From NCBI GenBank assembly GCA_020062665.1, contig JAGUVW010000011.1:124001-188000 (forward strand): a stretch of DNA of 64,000 nt, in the 5' to 3' direction. Shown one piece after another: positions 10,785 through 21,236 of the stretch. Origin of the DNA: Pseudomonadales bacterium. GTDB taxonomy: Bacteria > Pseudomonadota > Gammaproteobacteria > Pseudomonadales > Ketobacteraceae. How positions within the stretch are numbered: the stretch's first letter is position 1; every line of letters begins with the position of its first letter. The notes beneath the pieces were generated by a model that did no database searches, was not told the origin of the DNA, and saw nothing but the letters and a program-made list of their open reading frames with translations. Position numbers and translations under genes: made by a program.

Positions 10785-11201
10785 TCAACCTTGCGCGCAT
10801 TCCAGAAAATCCACACAACCACCCACCGCAAACTCCCGGTAATCGCAGGTGAGTTCGGTGCCTGGCGCCAGATCAAACGCCGCGTAGTAGTTTGAATCGA
10901 CATCGGAAAACAACGTCGGTGCATCCGAATGATTCATGTGGCGGGACAGATCGAGATTGACGATCAACTCATTGGTCTGGCGCGAACGATAGGCATACAT
11001 GCGCAGGAAACCGTGAGCCGCGTCAGGCAATCCCGCCAACGCCGCCTCATCCACGGCAAAATCAAACAACGGGTGAAATTCCCAGACCTTCGTACCTTTC
11101 GGAATCGGGTTGATACAGAACAACCCTATCCCGTGAATTTCTGACTGCCGCAGTTCGGCTTCAATCAACAACACGCACACCCCCAAGATGGTCGCTACCA
11201 C
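10785..11201 (-). CDS. SET-domain protein (putative lysine methyltransferase)
   Basis: This 138-residue protein is little more than a SET domain, the fold of eukaryote-type lysine methyltransferases. The signature segments are present: HGIGLF near the start, the pseudoknot RHMNHS and the ELTCDYREF end with its tyrosine. Bacterial stand-alone SET proteins are widespread, but their targets are mostly unknown. The longest frame begins at GTG 11201; GTG 11174, behind a GGGGG run, is an equally good start and removes nine residues. It lies 60 bases downstream of marC on the same strand and has no obvious functional partner nearby. Confidence 0.8.
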   Translation of the reverse strand: MVATILGVCVLLIEAELRQSEIHGIGLFCINPIPKGTKVWEFHPLFDFAVDEAALAGLPDAAHGFLRMYAYRSRQTNELIVNLDLSRHMNHSDAPTLFSDVDSNYYAAFDLAPGTELTCDYREFAVGGCVDFLECAQG

Positions 11202-11261
11202 TGACGCTATTTGTAGTATGGCAGGCAGTGAATGCGCAAGCCCCTACACATTCGCCCGGCA

Positions 11262-11861
11262 CTAGGTCGCTGGCAACGCTCCCAGGGAACGCAAAGCGTC
11301 AATCATCATCTGCACGGCGATCACCACCAGGATCAAGCCCATCAGACGCTCCACCGCCCGGATACCCTCGTCGCGTAACAGCCGCTGCAAATGGGCCGCA
11401 GCGGCGATGATCACCGCACTGGCCAGCCATGCCGTCGTCATGGAACCCAGGATCAGCATCGTGGCGTCGGGATTGGCCTCGCGCAGCAGCACCACCACAC
11501 TCATCGCCGCCGGCCCGGCCATCGCCGGCACCGCCAGAGGCACGATAAAGGGCTCGCCACTGACCGACGAACTCCCGGACACCATGCCCGGACTCGGGAA
11601 CACCATGCGAATCGCAATCAGGAACAGCACCACCCCGCCAGCGATGCGCACCGACGCCATGTCCAGCGCCAGCACCTTGATGAACGCCGACCCCGCAAAC
11701 AGAAAAAACAGCAACACCAGATAGGCGATGACCAGCTCACGGATAGCCACGTAGCGGCGACGCTGCTCCGGCAATGCCCGCAACTGCGCCAGGTAGAGTG
11801 GAATATTGCCAAGGGGATCGAGCACAATGAAAAGCAGCAAGGTAGTTGCAGCAAAATCCAT
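11262..11861 (-). CDS. MarC-family inner membrane protein
   Basis: This 199-residue protein has six predicted membrane helices and matches the MarC/UPF0056 family. The paired motifs FIVLDPLGNIP near the N-terminus and FIVPLAVPAMAGPAA near residue 110 are diagnostic. The family was once linked to multiple antibiotic resistance, but that role was withdrawn and the true function is not known. The start is ATG 11861. It follows the nirS terminator on the same strand, so it is probably transcribed separately. Confidence 0.88.
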   Translation of the reverse strand: MDFAATTLLLFIVLDPLGNIPLYLAQLRALPEQRRRYVAIRELVIAYLVLLFFLFAGSAFIKVLALDMASVRIAGGVVLFLIAIRMVFPSPGMVSGSSSVSGEPFIVPLAVPAMAGPAAMSVVVLLREANPDATMLILGSMTTAWLASAVIIAAAAHLQRLLRDEGIRAVERLMGLILVVIAVQMMIDALRSLGALPAT

Positions 11862-11934
11862 AAATCATCCGCACAAGGGAAGAACCACACCATTCTCTCG
11901 ACGATTTCTCATATTGTCCACCGGATCAACCGCC

Positions 11935-11964
11935 AAAAAAAAAGCGCCGCTATCACAGCGGCGC
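11935..11964 (-). terminator. Rho-independent terminator of nirS
   Basis: On the minus strand an eight-base stem GCGCCGCT/AGCGGCGC with a five-base loop is followed by nine T residues. It lies 28 bases past the nirS stop codon. This is one of the strongest terminators in the window. Confidence 0.92.
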
Positions 11965-11992
11965 CCCTTCCTCGCACTTACCTCATTTGCAA

Positions 11993-14173
<2,181 letters not shown>

Positions 14174-14371
14174 TCAGGATTGTTTGCGTGCGAGCGGTGT
14201 GGGCGACAGCAGAGCCACATCGGCAGGAATTGCGGAATGATCAGGGTGGGAGCTGGGTAAAGCGTGCCGCGACAGAACCAGGGACAAGCCCCACCAGCAA
14301 AGAACTTGCACCACCAGCCAGACAACCGGCAGCACCACCAGAATAAATCCGGTTGGAAGTAACGAATCCAT
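14174..14371 (-). CDS. Short membrane protein upstream of nirS, function unknown
   Basis: This 65-residue ORF has one long hydrophobic stretch (about residues 5-34, rich in Val, Leu and Trp) and a proline- and histidine-containing polar tail. ATG 14371 has an AGGGGAGA ribosome site at good spacing, which supports translation. It lies 60 bases from the FNR/DNR box and 51 bases upstream of nirS, so it is probably the first gene of the nirS transcript. I recognise no family. It could be a small partner of the nitrite reductase or simply a leader ORF. Confidence 0.55.
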   Translation of the reverse strand: MDSLLPTGFILVVLPVVWLVVQVLCWWGLSLVLSRHALPSSHPDHSAIPADVALLSPTPLARKQS

Positions 14372-14430
14372 GCGCTCTCCCCTTCGCAATGACAGTGCAA
14401 TCATTATTGGAGGCGATGGACACCCCACAT

Positions 14431-14444
14431 TTGAGCAGGATCAA
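14431..14444 (-). promoter_or_regulatory. FNR/DNR-type operator upstream of the nirS unit
   Basis: TTGAG-CAGG-ATCAA matches the TTGAT-N4-ATCAA consensus at nine of ten positions. It is 60 bases before the start of the small ORF that precedes nirS and 142 bases before the DUF4499 gene on the other strand. By context it most likely controls nirS. Confidence 0.75.
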
Positions 14445-14586
14445 ACATTGCCTGCGCAATCCCCTTTATCGCAGCCGGAATACCACTTTGGGGGTAAGGG
14501 AAACGAGAAATCATCCGAAAAGACGATGCTGTGGATGCAGCGGTTGCCTACTATTCCGCCAACGCGAACAAGAGGATGGATAGACG

Positions 14587-14898
14587 ATGAACAGCGATTT
14601 TCGGATTCCCCACTGGGGCTGGTGGGTAGCCATCATCGGCGGCATGAGCCTCACCGCCTGGATCGGTTTCAGCGCAACGGGATTTGGGCTCTGGCAGGAC
14701 TGGATCACTACCGCGCTGCCGCAGGCAATATTCCAGTGGATCTTCTGGCTCGCGATGCTGGCCCACGTGGGTGAAGGGGGATATGCGTTCTGGCTGGCAC
14801 GCAGAAAGAGCAGCCCGCACGCATTGCGATGGGGACTTCAGACATTCATGCTGGGGTATCCTTCTTTGTCGCTGCTGCAACAGAACGCCGAACAATAG
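14587..14898 (+). CDS. DUF4499-like small membrane protein
   Basis: This 103-residue protein has three predicted membrane helices (about 12-31, 43-62 and a weaker one near 80-98). The segment MLAHVGEGGYAFWLARR and the ending LQTFMLGYPSLSLL resemble the DUF4499/TMEM254 family of small membrane proteins. ATG 14587 follows AGAGGATGG. It is divergent from the nirS unit and could share its regulatory region, but nothing else ties it to denitrification. Function is unknown. Confidence 0.7.
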   Translation: MNSDFRIPHWGWWVAIIGGMSLTAWIGFSATGFGLWQDWITTALPQAIFQWIFWLAMLAHVGEGGYAFWLARRKSSPHALRWGLQTFMLGYPSLSLLQQNAEQ

Positions 14899-14923
14899 AG
14901 GGCCGTCACCCGATTGCAGTCAC

Positions 14924-15571
14924 TCACCCCGATTGCACCAGCCCCTTCACCTCTGTCAGCCGGCCATGGAGAAAGTGGCCGGCACCTTCCAGACAGTGCA
15001 CGGATTTTTCGCTGCTCACACCATCGAACCAACGCTGGATTTCATCCGGATCCACCACTTCATCCGCATCGCCATAAATCAGCTGCAGCGGCACGGAAAA
15101 GCGCGTGAGCTGGTCGAAGGAATAATTCACCACAGCCGGCGCGATCAGCAACAGATGGTCGATGGGAGCACCCAGCGCAATCGCCCGTTCACAGGTGCGC
15201 GCCGCCACGAATGACCCAAAGGAAAATCCCGCCAGCCAGATGCGATCCTGCGGGCGCAGCGCGCGCACCCAGTCGATCACCGCCAGCAGATCGTCGGATT
15301 CACCGATACCATGATCGAATTCCCCGGCGCTGCCGGCCACGCCACGAAAATTGAAACGCACCACCCGATGACCACTGTCGCGCCGCCCCCTTGCCACTGT
15401 GTGCACCACCTTGTTGTCCATGGTTCCTCCCATCAGCGAATGGGGATGACAGACGATCGAGACAATTCCCGCCTCATTCACCCCCGGTTTGGGTGCGGCG
15501 GCAATTGCCTCCAGCACACCGGCAGGCCCGGCCAACTGGATGCGCTGTTCATCGACGGGAAACTGGTCCAT
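14924..15571 (-). CDS. Alpha/beta hydrolase (COG2945 type)
   Basis: This 215-residue protein is a small cytosolic alpha/beta hydrolase. The nucleophile elbow is GFSFGS near residue 115, the acid lies in YGDADEVVDP near 168, and the catalytic histidine is in GAGHFLHG near 198. The FNFRGVAGSAG segment is typical of COG2945. ATG 15571 has a CAGGAG ribosome site. It is divergent from zapG. The substrate is unknown; members are annotated as esterases or dienelactone hydrolase-like proteins. Confidence 0.85.
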   Translation of the reverse strand: MDQFPVDEQRIQLAGPAGVLEAIAAAPKPGVNEAGIVSIVCHPHSLMGGTMDNKVVHTVARGRRDSGHRVVRFNFRGVAGSAGEFDHGIGESDDLLAVIDWVRALRPQDRIWLAGFSFGSFVAARTCERAIALGAPIDHLLLIAPAVVNYSFDQLTRFSVPLQLIYGDADEVVDPDEIQRWFDGVSSEKSVHCLEGAGHFLHGRLTEVKGLVQSG

Positions 15572-15710
15572 GACGACTCCTGATGAAAATCAAAGGCTGT
15601 TACAGCTTGAAAAGACTGCACCGGGTATTCCGGGGACGCAACCCCTGTCATCCCGCGCGCTATCATTGTACTATCGTTGGCATAGGTCTTTTTTTGTGTG
15701 GAGATAAACC

Positions 15711-16193
15711 ATGGATTTTCTGACCATTGTGGTCTTCCTGGCGGGCGCGGTGATCGGCGCCGGCGTCTGTTATGCATTCGTGCTGGGCACTCGCAGCGAA
15801 TCCAAGGTGGAACGCCAGATGCGTGAGCTGCAGGAAGAATTTACCGCCTACCGGGAAAACGTGAACCAGCATTTCAACAAGACGGCACAGCTGGTGAATA
15901 ACCTGACCGACAACTACATCGCCATGCAGAAGCATCTGGAAGACGCAGCGGTGTCCTTCGCCGAACCGCCCAAGAGCTTCACCCTGGAAAAAGCCGAAAC
16001 CCTGCCCGCCGCCAAAACCGATTTCGTTTCACTGGAAGATCGCCAGAAGCAGGAGCTGCGCGCCAAGGCCACAGACGCAGAATTCGACGCCAGTTCCCAT
16101 GTCGAGCCACCCAAGGACTATGCACCGAAGGGCAAGGTCGGCGAGAAGGGGCAACTGGCCGAGGATTTCGGCCTCGACAGCAAGGTCATCTGA
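15711..16193 (+). CDS. zapG: ZapG (YhcB/DUF1043), envelope and division factor
   Basis: This 160-residue inner-membrane protein has one N-terminal helix (about residues 4-25), then a coiled-coil (about 28-85) and a polar, charged tail. That is the layout of YhcB/DUF1043, now called ZapG or LapD in enteric bacteria, where it links division and envelope synthesis. The family start MDFLTIVVFLAGAVIGAG fits. It is followed by a compact terminator. In many gammaproteobacteria yhcB lies beside degQ/degS; here the protease gene is 5 kb away. Confidence 0.88.
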   Translation: MDFLTIVVFLAGAVIGAGVCYAFVLGTRSESKVERQMRELQEEFTAYRENVNQHFNKTAQLVNNLTDNYIAMQKHLEDAAVSFAEPPKSFTLEKAETLPAAKTDFVSLEDRQKQELRAKATDAEFDASSHVEPPKDYAPKGKVGEKGQLAEDFGLDSKVI

Positions 16194-16224
16194 GGGCGAT
16201 CTGAGCGACCAAACGCTCGAAACT

Positions 16225-16244
16225 GGGGGCTACGGCCCCCTTTT
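16225..16244 (+). terminator. Rho-independent terminator of zapG
   Basis: A GGGGGC/GCCCCC stem closes a TACG tetraloop and is followed by TTTT. It begins 32 bases past the zapG stop and 31 bases before the heat-shock promoter of the next gene. Confidence 0.75.
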
Positions 16245-16266
16245 CAATGCCCGCCACACTATCTTT

Positions 16267-16303
16267 TTTCCACCCTTGAAACCCCACCTGCCCGCTCCCA
16301 TTT
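16267..16303 (+). promoter_or_regulatory. Sigma-32 (RpoH) heat-shock promoter of hsp20
   Basis: A -35 element CTTGAAA (16275-16281) preceded by TTTCCACC, a 13-base spacer, and a -10 element CTCCCATTT (16295-16303) fit the RpoH consensus (CCCTTGAA, then CCCCATTT) very well. It lies about 55 bases before the hsp20 start. No competing sigma-70 promoter stands out. Confidence 0.8.
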
Positions 16304-16357
16304 TTATTTTCGTGACGGATTGACCCCCACCCCAACACGAACACCGGGAGAAAACAC

Positions 16358-16765
16358 ATGACCATCGCAGCACTGAACCCCTGGCAAGTCCTCGACCAAT
16401 TGCAGCAGAACGGCCTGCGCCGCGCCGGCAGCATCAACCGCTGGCAGCCTGCCGTGGACATCATCGAAACCGCGCAGCATTACGAAATCCAGCTTGATCT
16501 GCCCGGCGTGAAAGCCGATCAGGTGCAGGTGGAATTGGAAGACAACACCCTGAAAATCAGCGGCGAGAAAGTCCGCCCGCAGAATGAAAATGAAACCTAC
16601 CGCTACAAGGAACGGGTAACGGGCACCTTCGCCCGCCAGTTCCGTCTGCCGGAGGACGCCAACCTGAACGCCATCAACGCGCGCTTCGACAATGGCGTGC
16701 TGAGCCTGACCATCCAGAAGCAGGAACAGGCCAAGCCGCGCAAGATTGAAATCCAGAGCGCCTGA
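16358..16765 (+). CDS. Hsp20/alpha-crystallin small heat-shock protein
   Basis: This 135-residue holdase chaperone has a short N-terminal arm, an alpha-crystallin domain (about residues 28-120) and the closing family segment RFDNGVLSLTIQK. The DLPGVKADQVQVELEDN segment is diagnostic. It lacks a clear C-terminal IXI motif, having IEIQSA instead. ATG 16358 follows GGGAGA. A sigma-32 promoter lies upstream and a strong terminator downstream, so it is a monocistronic heat-shock gene. Confidence 0.95.
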   Translation: MTIAALNPWQVLDQLQQNGLRRAGSINRWQPAVDIIETAQHYEIQLDLPGVKADQVQVELEDNTLKISGEKVRPQNENETYRYKERVTGTFARQFRLPEDANLNAINARFDNGVLSLTIQKQEQAKPRKIEIQSA

Positions 16766-16775
16766 TATAACTGCC

Positions 16776-16808
16776 GCGGGCCCTACAAAGCAAAGGGCCC
16801 GCTTTTTT
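16776..16808 (+). terminator. Rho-independent terminator of hsp20
   Basis: An eight-base stem GCGGGCCC/GGGCCCGC with an 11-base loop is followed by six T residues, starting ten bases after the hsp20 stop codon. Confidence 0.9.
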
Positions 16809-16977
16809 CCTTCGCAATTTGTTAGCTGGATGTTACAGCGCTTGGGATCTTTGCAACCAGGCATTAACTAAATCGTCATTATTCTGTAATCTTCGCCCGT
16901 TCGACCGACTGTCCACGACCCGCCACCGGCTCGGCGTGACAGCTGGAAATTGTCAGGATTCGCCAGAATCCCCAGCC

Positions 16978-18915
16978 ATGGAACGGGCAAACATGTCTTA
17001 TCGAAAAATCGATCACTTTCTTCTGTGGTGTGTCATCACACCCACGCTGCTGTATGCATTCTGGACAAAATGGGCAGTCGTCCACACATATAGCCCTCTG
17101 TCAGCCGGCGCGCTGGCAGATTTTCTACGCCTGCACAGTGGCTACTATCTGGCCCCCCTGCTCTGGTGCCTGCTGATGCTGAAGCCCGCGCCCGGGCTGA
17201 TCGGCATTCGCCTGATTACGTTGGTGCTGGTGTTGTTTTTTATCGCTGCCGATATGGGCTACAGCGCGGCCATGTATTACACCGGCAGCCTGGCACCATT
17301 CGATGCCTCCTACTACGCGGCGCGCGCGGTGGGAAGCGTTCCCCTGACGATTCCCTCCCTGGAATCACTGACCCTGATCGTTTTGCCGCTGACCTATCTG
17401 CTCCTGGCACTCTGGAAACTGCGGCAGAGGCAGCGCCTGCAGAATTTCCGCATCAGGCGCACCTGGGGGGTGGGGCTGGTGTTGATGCTGTTCGCCACGA
17501 CGGTGCCACCGCTGGCACCTGACCTTGAGCTCAACAAGGGGCGGCCTTCTTATGTCTACCAGATCATGACATACGCTGACCGTATCTCCATATGGCCCCA
17601 GGCACTGGCAGCGGAGACGGCGCAACCACGGGAGCCCGTGGAACTTGAACCGGTCAAATCGGCCAGGCCTCCGAATCTTGTCATCATTGCCCTGGAATCC
17701 GTCGGTGCAGATGCCATCGGCCCCTACAACCCCGAGCGCGAAGCGGTGACGCCGTTCCTGAACCACTTGTCCCGACACAGCTGGCTGGCAGAAAACGCCT
17801 ATGCTGTCGTGCCCCACACGTCCAAGGCACTGGCCAGCATCAACTGCGGTGTCCTGCCTTACCTGAAGCACCCGATTTTCGAATCCAACTACGGCATGGA
17901 ACAACCCTGCCTGCCGGCACTGCTGCGGGAACAGGGTTACCACACAGCGTTTTTCCAGTCCCCCACCGAGCATTTTGAAAACCGGCGCGGCCTGGCCACT
18001 CAAATGGGGTTCAGTGAATTCCGCGCGGGCGAGCAGCTTGATCCCACAGGGTTCCAGCTGGCCAACTACTTCGGCTACGAAGACAACATCCTGCTGCAAC
18101 CGAGCGACACCTGGGTGCGCGCCCAGCGGCAGCCGTTTTTTGCCTTTTACCTGACAGGTACCACCCACCATCCCTATTGGGTGCCACAACGCTATCCCTA
18201 CCAGAACTTTGTGGCCGACAACCGGGAAGTGAACGACTATCTGAACGCCGTGCACTATCTGGATCATTTCGTACGGGCATTGCTGGAGCAATACAAAGCG
18301 GCCGGGGTATATGACAACACGGTATTCGTGATCGTGGGAGATCACGGCGAAAGCTTTGGCGAACTGCACTCCCGCAAACAGCACAACGCTTCGGTTTATC
18401 AGGAGGTCATGCGAGTGCCACTGCTGGTTCACGCACCAGGACGCATCAAGGGAGCACCGCGCACACCACTGGCCTCTCAACTGGACATCATGCCAACGGT
18501 GCTGGGTCTGCTGGGCTTTGAGTGGAACGGAGAACTGGCCGGCGTGAACGCACTGGACTCAACCAGCCAGCGCCCATTCGCCCTGGCGAACTGCTGGTAC
18601 GATGACTGGTGTCTGGCCAGCGCCGACACGCGCTTCAAGTACATCCATAATTTCAGCCAGAAAGGTGATGAGCTGTACGACCTGCAGCAGGATCCTACCG
18701 AGCAGCACAACATCATCGAGCAGCATCGCGACTGGGCAGCGGAACGTCTGCAAGCCATGCTGGCGCTGCGCGACGAAAACCTGGCGCAGTGGCATCGTTA
18801 CCTGAGCAGCCTTGCGCCGGATTACTGGGACAAGCGCGACGACTCGCTGGGCACGCCGGCGCGCTTGTTGCAATTGGCGCAAGACGATCCACGCCGAAAC
18901 CATACCACTCACTGA
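16978..18915 (+). CDS. LtaS-like sulfatase-fold membrane enzyme (putative phospho-head-group transferase)
   Basis: This protein of about 645 residues has four or five N-terminal membrane helices (to about residue 190) and a large periplasmic alkaline-phosphatase-superfamily domain. The metal and nucleophile regions are visible: the IIALESVGADA strand, a threonine in VVPHTSKA and the later VGDHGESFGE metal motif. LtaS, OpgB and phosphoethanolamine transferases share this plan, and the ELYDLQQDPTEQ tail is sulfatase-like. Two starts fit, ATG 16978 and ATG 16993, neither with a good ribosome site. It stands alone between two terminators. I cannot say whether it moves glycerol-phosphate, phosphoethanolamine or something else. 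Confidence 0.75.
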   Translation: MERANMSYRKIDHFLLWCVITPTLLYAFWTKWAVVHTYSPLSAGALADFLRLHSGYYLAPLLWCLLMLKPAPGLIGIRLITLVLVLFFIAADMGYSAAMYYTGSLAPFDASYYAARAVGSVPLTIPSLESLTLIVLPLTYLLLALWKLRQRQRLQNFRIRRTWGVGLVLMLFATTVPPLAPDLELNKGRPSYVYQIMTYADRISIWPQALAAETAQPREPVELEPVKSARPPNLVIIALESVGADAIGPYNPEREAVTPFLNHLSRHSWLAENAYAVVPHTSKALASINCGVLPYLKHPIFESNYGMEQPCLPALLREQGYHTAFFQSPTEHFENRRGLATQMGFSEFRAGEQLDPTGFQLANYFGYEDNILLQPSDTWVRAQRQPFFAFYLTGTTHHPYWVPQRYPYQNFVADNREVNDYLNAVHYLDHFVRALLEQYKAAGVYDNTVFVIVGDHGESFGELHSRKQHNASVYQEVMRVPLLVHAPGRIKGAPRTPLASQLDIMPTVLGLLGFEWNGELAGVNALDSTSQRPFALANCWYDDWCLASADTRFKYIHNFSQKGDELYDLQQDPTEQHNIIEQHRDWAAERLQAMLALRDENLAQWHRYLSSLAPDYWDKRDDSLGTPARLLQLAQDDPRRNHTTH

Positions 18916-18983
18916 CAGGCTGTAGAATGCCGTCGCTGGCACGGCAATGTCTCAGCAGCCGGCTCAACGCAAGACAACAAAAA

Positions 18984-19014
18984 AGCCGATCTCTCCAGTG
19001 CAGATCGGCTTTTT
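18984..19014. terminator. Bidirectional terminator between the sulfatase-like gene and sat
   Basis: A nine-base stem AGCCGATCT/AGATCGGCT with a nine-base loop is flanked by A residues on one side and T residues on the other. It can end transcription from both converging genes. Confidence 0.9.
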
Positions 19015-19071
19015 GCTTTTCCACCCACGGCGCAGCGGAAACACTCAGCTTGGAATATGCAGTGCGGAAAT

Positions 19072-20289
19072 TTACTTCGCAGAATGGCCTGTCAGCTTCA
19101 CTTCCACTTTCTCGTGCTCTTCCAGACTGGCGTAGTAGGCGCGCAGGATTTCGAGCACTTCCGGACGGCTGAAGTTGTCAGGCACTTCGCCACCTTCGGA
19201 CAGGGCCTTGCGCAGCTTGGTGCCGGACACTTTCACGTGGTGAGAACCATCGTGCGGGCACGTGCGCGCAGACGCCATGGTGCCGCATTTGTTGCACCAG
19301 AAGGTCCAGTCGATTTTCAGGGGCTGGGTGATCAGGGCATCTTTCGGGATTTCGTCAAAGATGTGCTGGGCGTCGAACGGGCCGTAGTACTCGCCCACAC
19401 CGGCATGGTCGCGGCCCACGATCAGGTGGGAGCAGCCATAGTTCTGGCGGAACAGGGCGTGCAGCAGGGCCTCGCGGGGGCCGGCATAGCGCATGTCCAG
19501 CGGATAGCCGGACTGCACCACGGTGTCTTTCACAAAGTAGTTGTCGATCAGAGTGCCGATGGCTTCCTGACGTACTTCTGCCGGGATGTCTCCGGGCTTG
19601 AGCTTGCCCAGCAGGGAGTGCACCAGCACGCCGTCGCACACTTCAATGGCGATCTTAGCCAGGTATTCGTGGGAGCGGTGCATCGGGTTGCGGGTCTGGA
19701 AGGCGGCAACCGTGTTCCAGCCCTTGGATTCCAGCAGCGCGCGGGTTTCGGCCGGGGTCATGTAGGTACCGGCATACTTGGTGGGGAATTCACCCTGCGA
19801 GAACACCTGCACCGGGCCGGCCAGGTTCACGTCGCCCTGCTCCATCACCATCTTCACGCCAGGGTGCTCGATATCGGTGGTCTTGAACACGGTCTGGCAT
19901 TCGTGGGCTTTGTCGATGCTGTACTTCTCTTTCACCATCATCACGCCCATCAGCTCGCCGGACTCTTCGTCCACCAGCGCGATTTCGCTGCCCACGGCAA
20001 TCGTGTCGGCAGTGGCCTGATCAACGGACTTGGTGATGGGAATCGGCCAGAACAGGCCGCTGGCCAGGGTCATCTTGTCGCACACGGATTGCCAGTCGGC
20101 CTTGCCCATGAAGCCGTCCAGCGGGGTGAAGCCACCGATGCCCAGCATGATCAGGTCGCCGGTTTCGCGGGAGGACAGGTTGACCTGGGGCAGTTTGGCG
20201 GCGGCGGCCTTGGCGCTTTGAAGCGCGGCACCATCGAGCAGAAGGGTTTTCAGGACATCGCTGCCGTGGGGCTTCACTAGTTTGGACAT
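19072..20289 (-). CDS. sat: Sat, homomeric ATP sulfurylase
   Basis: This 405-residue enzyme interconverts ATP plus sulfate and adenylylsulfate plus pyrophosphate. It is the single-chain Sat type, not the CysDN type usual in Gammaproteobacteria. The nucleotide motifs are [11 protein letters not shown] at residues 198-208 and [12 protein letters not shown] near 292. A CNKCG...TCPH cluster near 332-347 looks like the zinc site of this family. The start is ATG 20289, and an excellent sigma-70 promoter lies upstream. No cysC, apr or other sulfur gene lies beside it, so I cannot tell assimilation from sulfur oxidation. Confidence 0.95.
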   Translation of the reverse strand: MSKLVKPHGSDVLKTLLLDGAALQSAKAAAAKLPQVNLSSRETGDLIMLGIGGFTPLDGFMGKADWQSVCDKMTLASGLFWPIPITKSVDQATADTIAVGSEIALVDEESGELMGVMMVKEKYSIDKAHECQTVFKTTDIEHPGVKMVMEQGDVNLAGPVQVFSQGEFPTKYAGTYMTPAETRALLESKGWNTVAAFQTRNPMHRSHEYLAKIAIEVCDGVLVHSLLGKLKPGDIPAEVRQEAIGTLIDNYFVKDTVVQSGYPLDMRYAGPREALLHALFRQNYGCSHLIVGRDHAGVGEYYGPFDAQHIFDEIPKDALITQPLKIDWTFWCNKCGTMASARTCPHDGSHHVKVSGTKLRKALSEGGEVPDNFSRPEVLEILRAYYASLEEHEKVEVKLTGHSAK

Positions 20290-20345
20290 GGCAAATCTCG
20301 TCTGGATGAGCGGTTAACGGAATCGGGATTGTGCAAAGGGGCTGC

Positions 20346-20374
20346 ATTATACCTGTTCCTGGCGCCTTGGTCAG
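20346..20374 (-). promoter_or_regulatory. Sigma-70 promoter of sat
   Basis: On the minus strand CTGACC (20369-20374) and a perfect TATAAT (20346-20351) are separated by 17 bases. They lie 57 bases upstream of the sat start. The -35 element overlaps the stop codon of the upstream Nif3-family gene. Confidence 0.75.
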
Positions 20375-21128
20375 GCCGGGTTGTCGATATCGATGAAGTG
20401 GTGAGCCAGCCCGAAACGCTCTGCCAGATGCAGTCCCACCGCGCTGGCGCCGAAGCGCTCGGTGGCATGATGGCCGCGGCAATGTAGTGGATACCGCACT
20501 CGCGGGCGATGTGCACCGTCTGCTCCGAGATCTCGCCACTCAGGTAGGCATCCGCCCCCAGCGCAGCAGCCTGTTCGATATAGCCCTGGGCGCCGCCGGT
20601 ACACCAGGCGATGCGCCGGATCGGGTGATCCCCTCCCCGCACCAACAACGGCGGCCTCCCCAGCTTTTCAGCCAGTTGCGCGCCCAGCTGCTCCAGCGCC
20701 AAAGACTGCGCCAGGCTGCCCACATTGCCAATCGGCCGAGGCTCCCCCGGCTGCAGGCCGCCCTCAATGCGGAATCCCAGCACCTTCGCCAGCTGGGCGT
20801 TGTTGCCCAATTCCGGGTGCGCATCCAACGGCAGGTGATAGGCAAACAGGTTGATGCCATGGTCGATGAGCGCTTTTACCCGCTGGAATTTCATGCCGGT
20901 GATGGTGGGATCTTCACTCTTCCAGAAATAACCGTGGTGGACGAAGATCGCGTCGGCGTTCAGGGCGATGGCCCGCTCGATCAGCGCGCGACTGGCGGTG
21001 ACACCGCTCACCAGCGTCTGGATCGCATCGCGCCCCTGCACCTGCAGGCCGTTGGGCGCGTAGTCCTTGAAAAACTGCGGCTGCAGCAGATTGTTCAATT
21101 CATTCAGCAACGTATCGCGCTGCAACAT
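20371..21128 (-). pseudogene. Nif3-family (YbgI-like) protein with a -1 frameshift near the 3' end
   Basis: The frame from ATG 21128 encodes a Nif3/YbgI dinuclear-metal hexamer protein. It starts MLQRDTLLNELN, with metal motif FVHHGYFWK, then YHLPLDAHPELGNN and [10 protein letters not shown]. After GIHYIAA the frame breaks. The expected ending GHHATERFG...[10 protein letters not shown] continues in the next frame to the TGA at 20371-20373. One base is missing at about 20474-20476, where GCGGCCATC replaces the expected GCGGGCCATC. Without repair the protein would lose its last metal-binding histidines and gain a foreign tail. The intact protein would be about 252 residues. A sequencing error in a G/C run is as likely as a true mutation. 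Confidence 0.8.
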
Positions 21129-21236
21129 CGGTTCTGGCCCTCGGGGCAAACATGGAGCGGCAAAGCATTCCATGATAACGTTCGGCATCTTGTGCCCGAT
21201 TATTTCAACATTCGGATTGAAAAGGCCAGCCATCCT

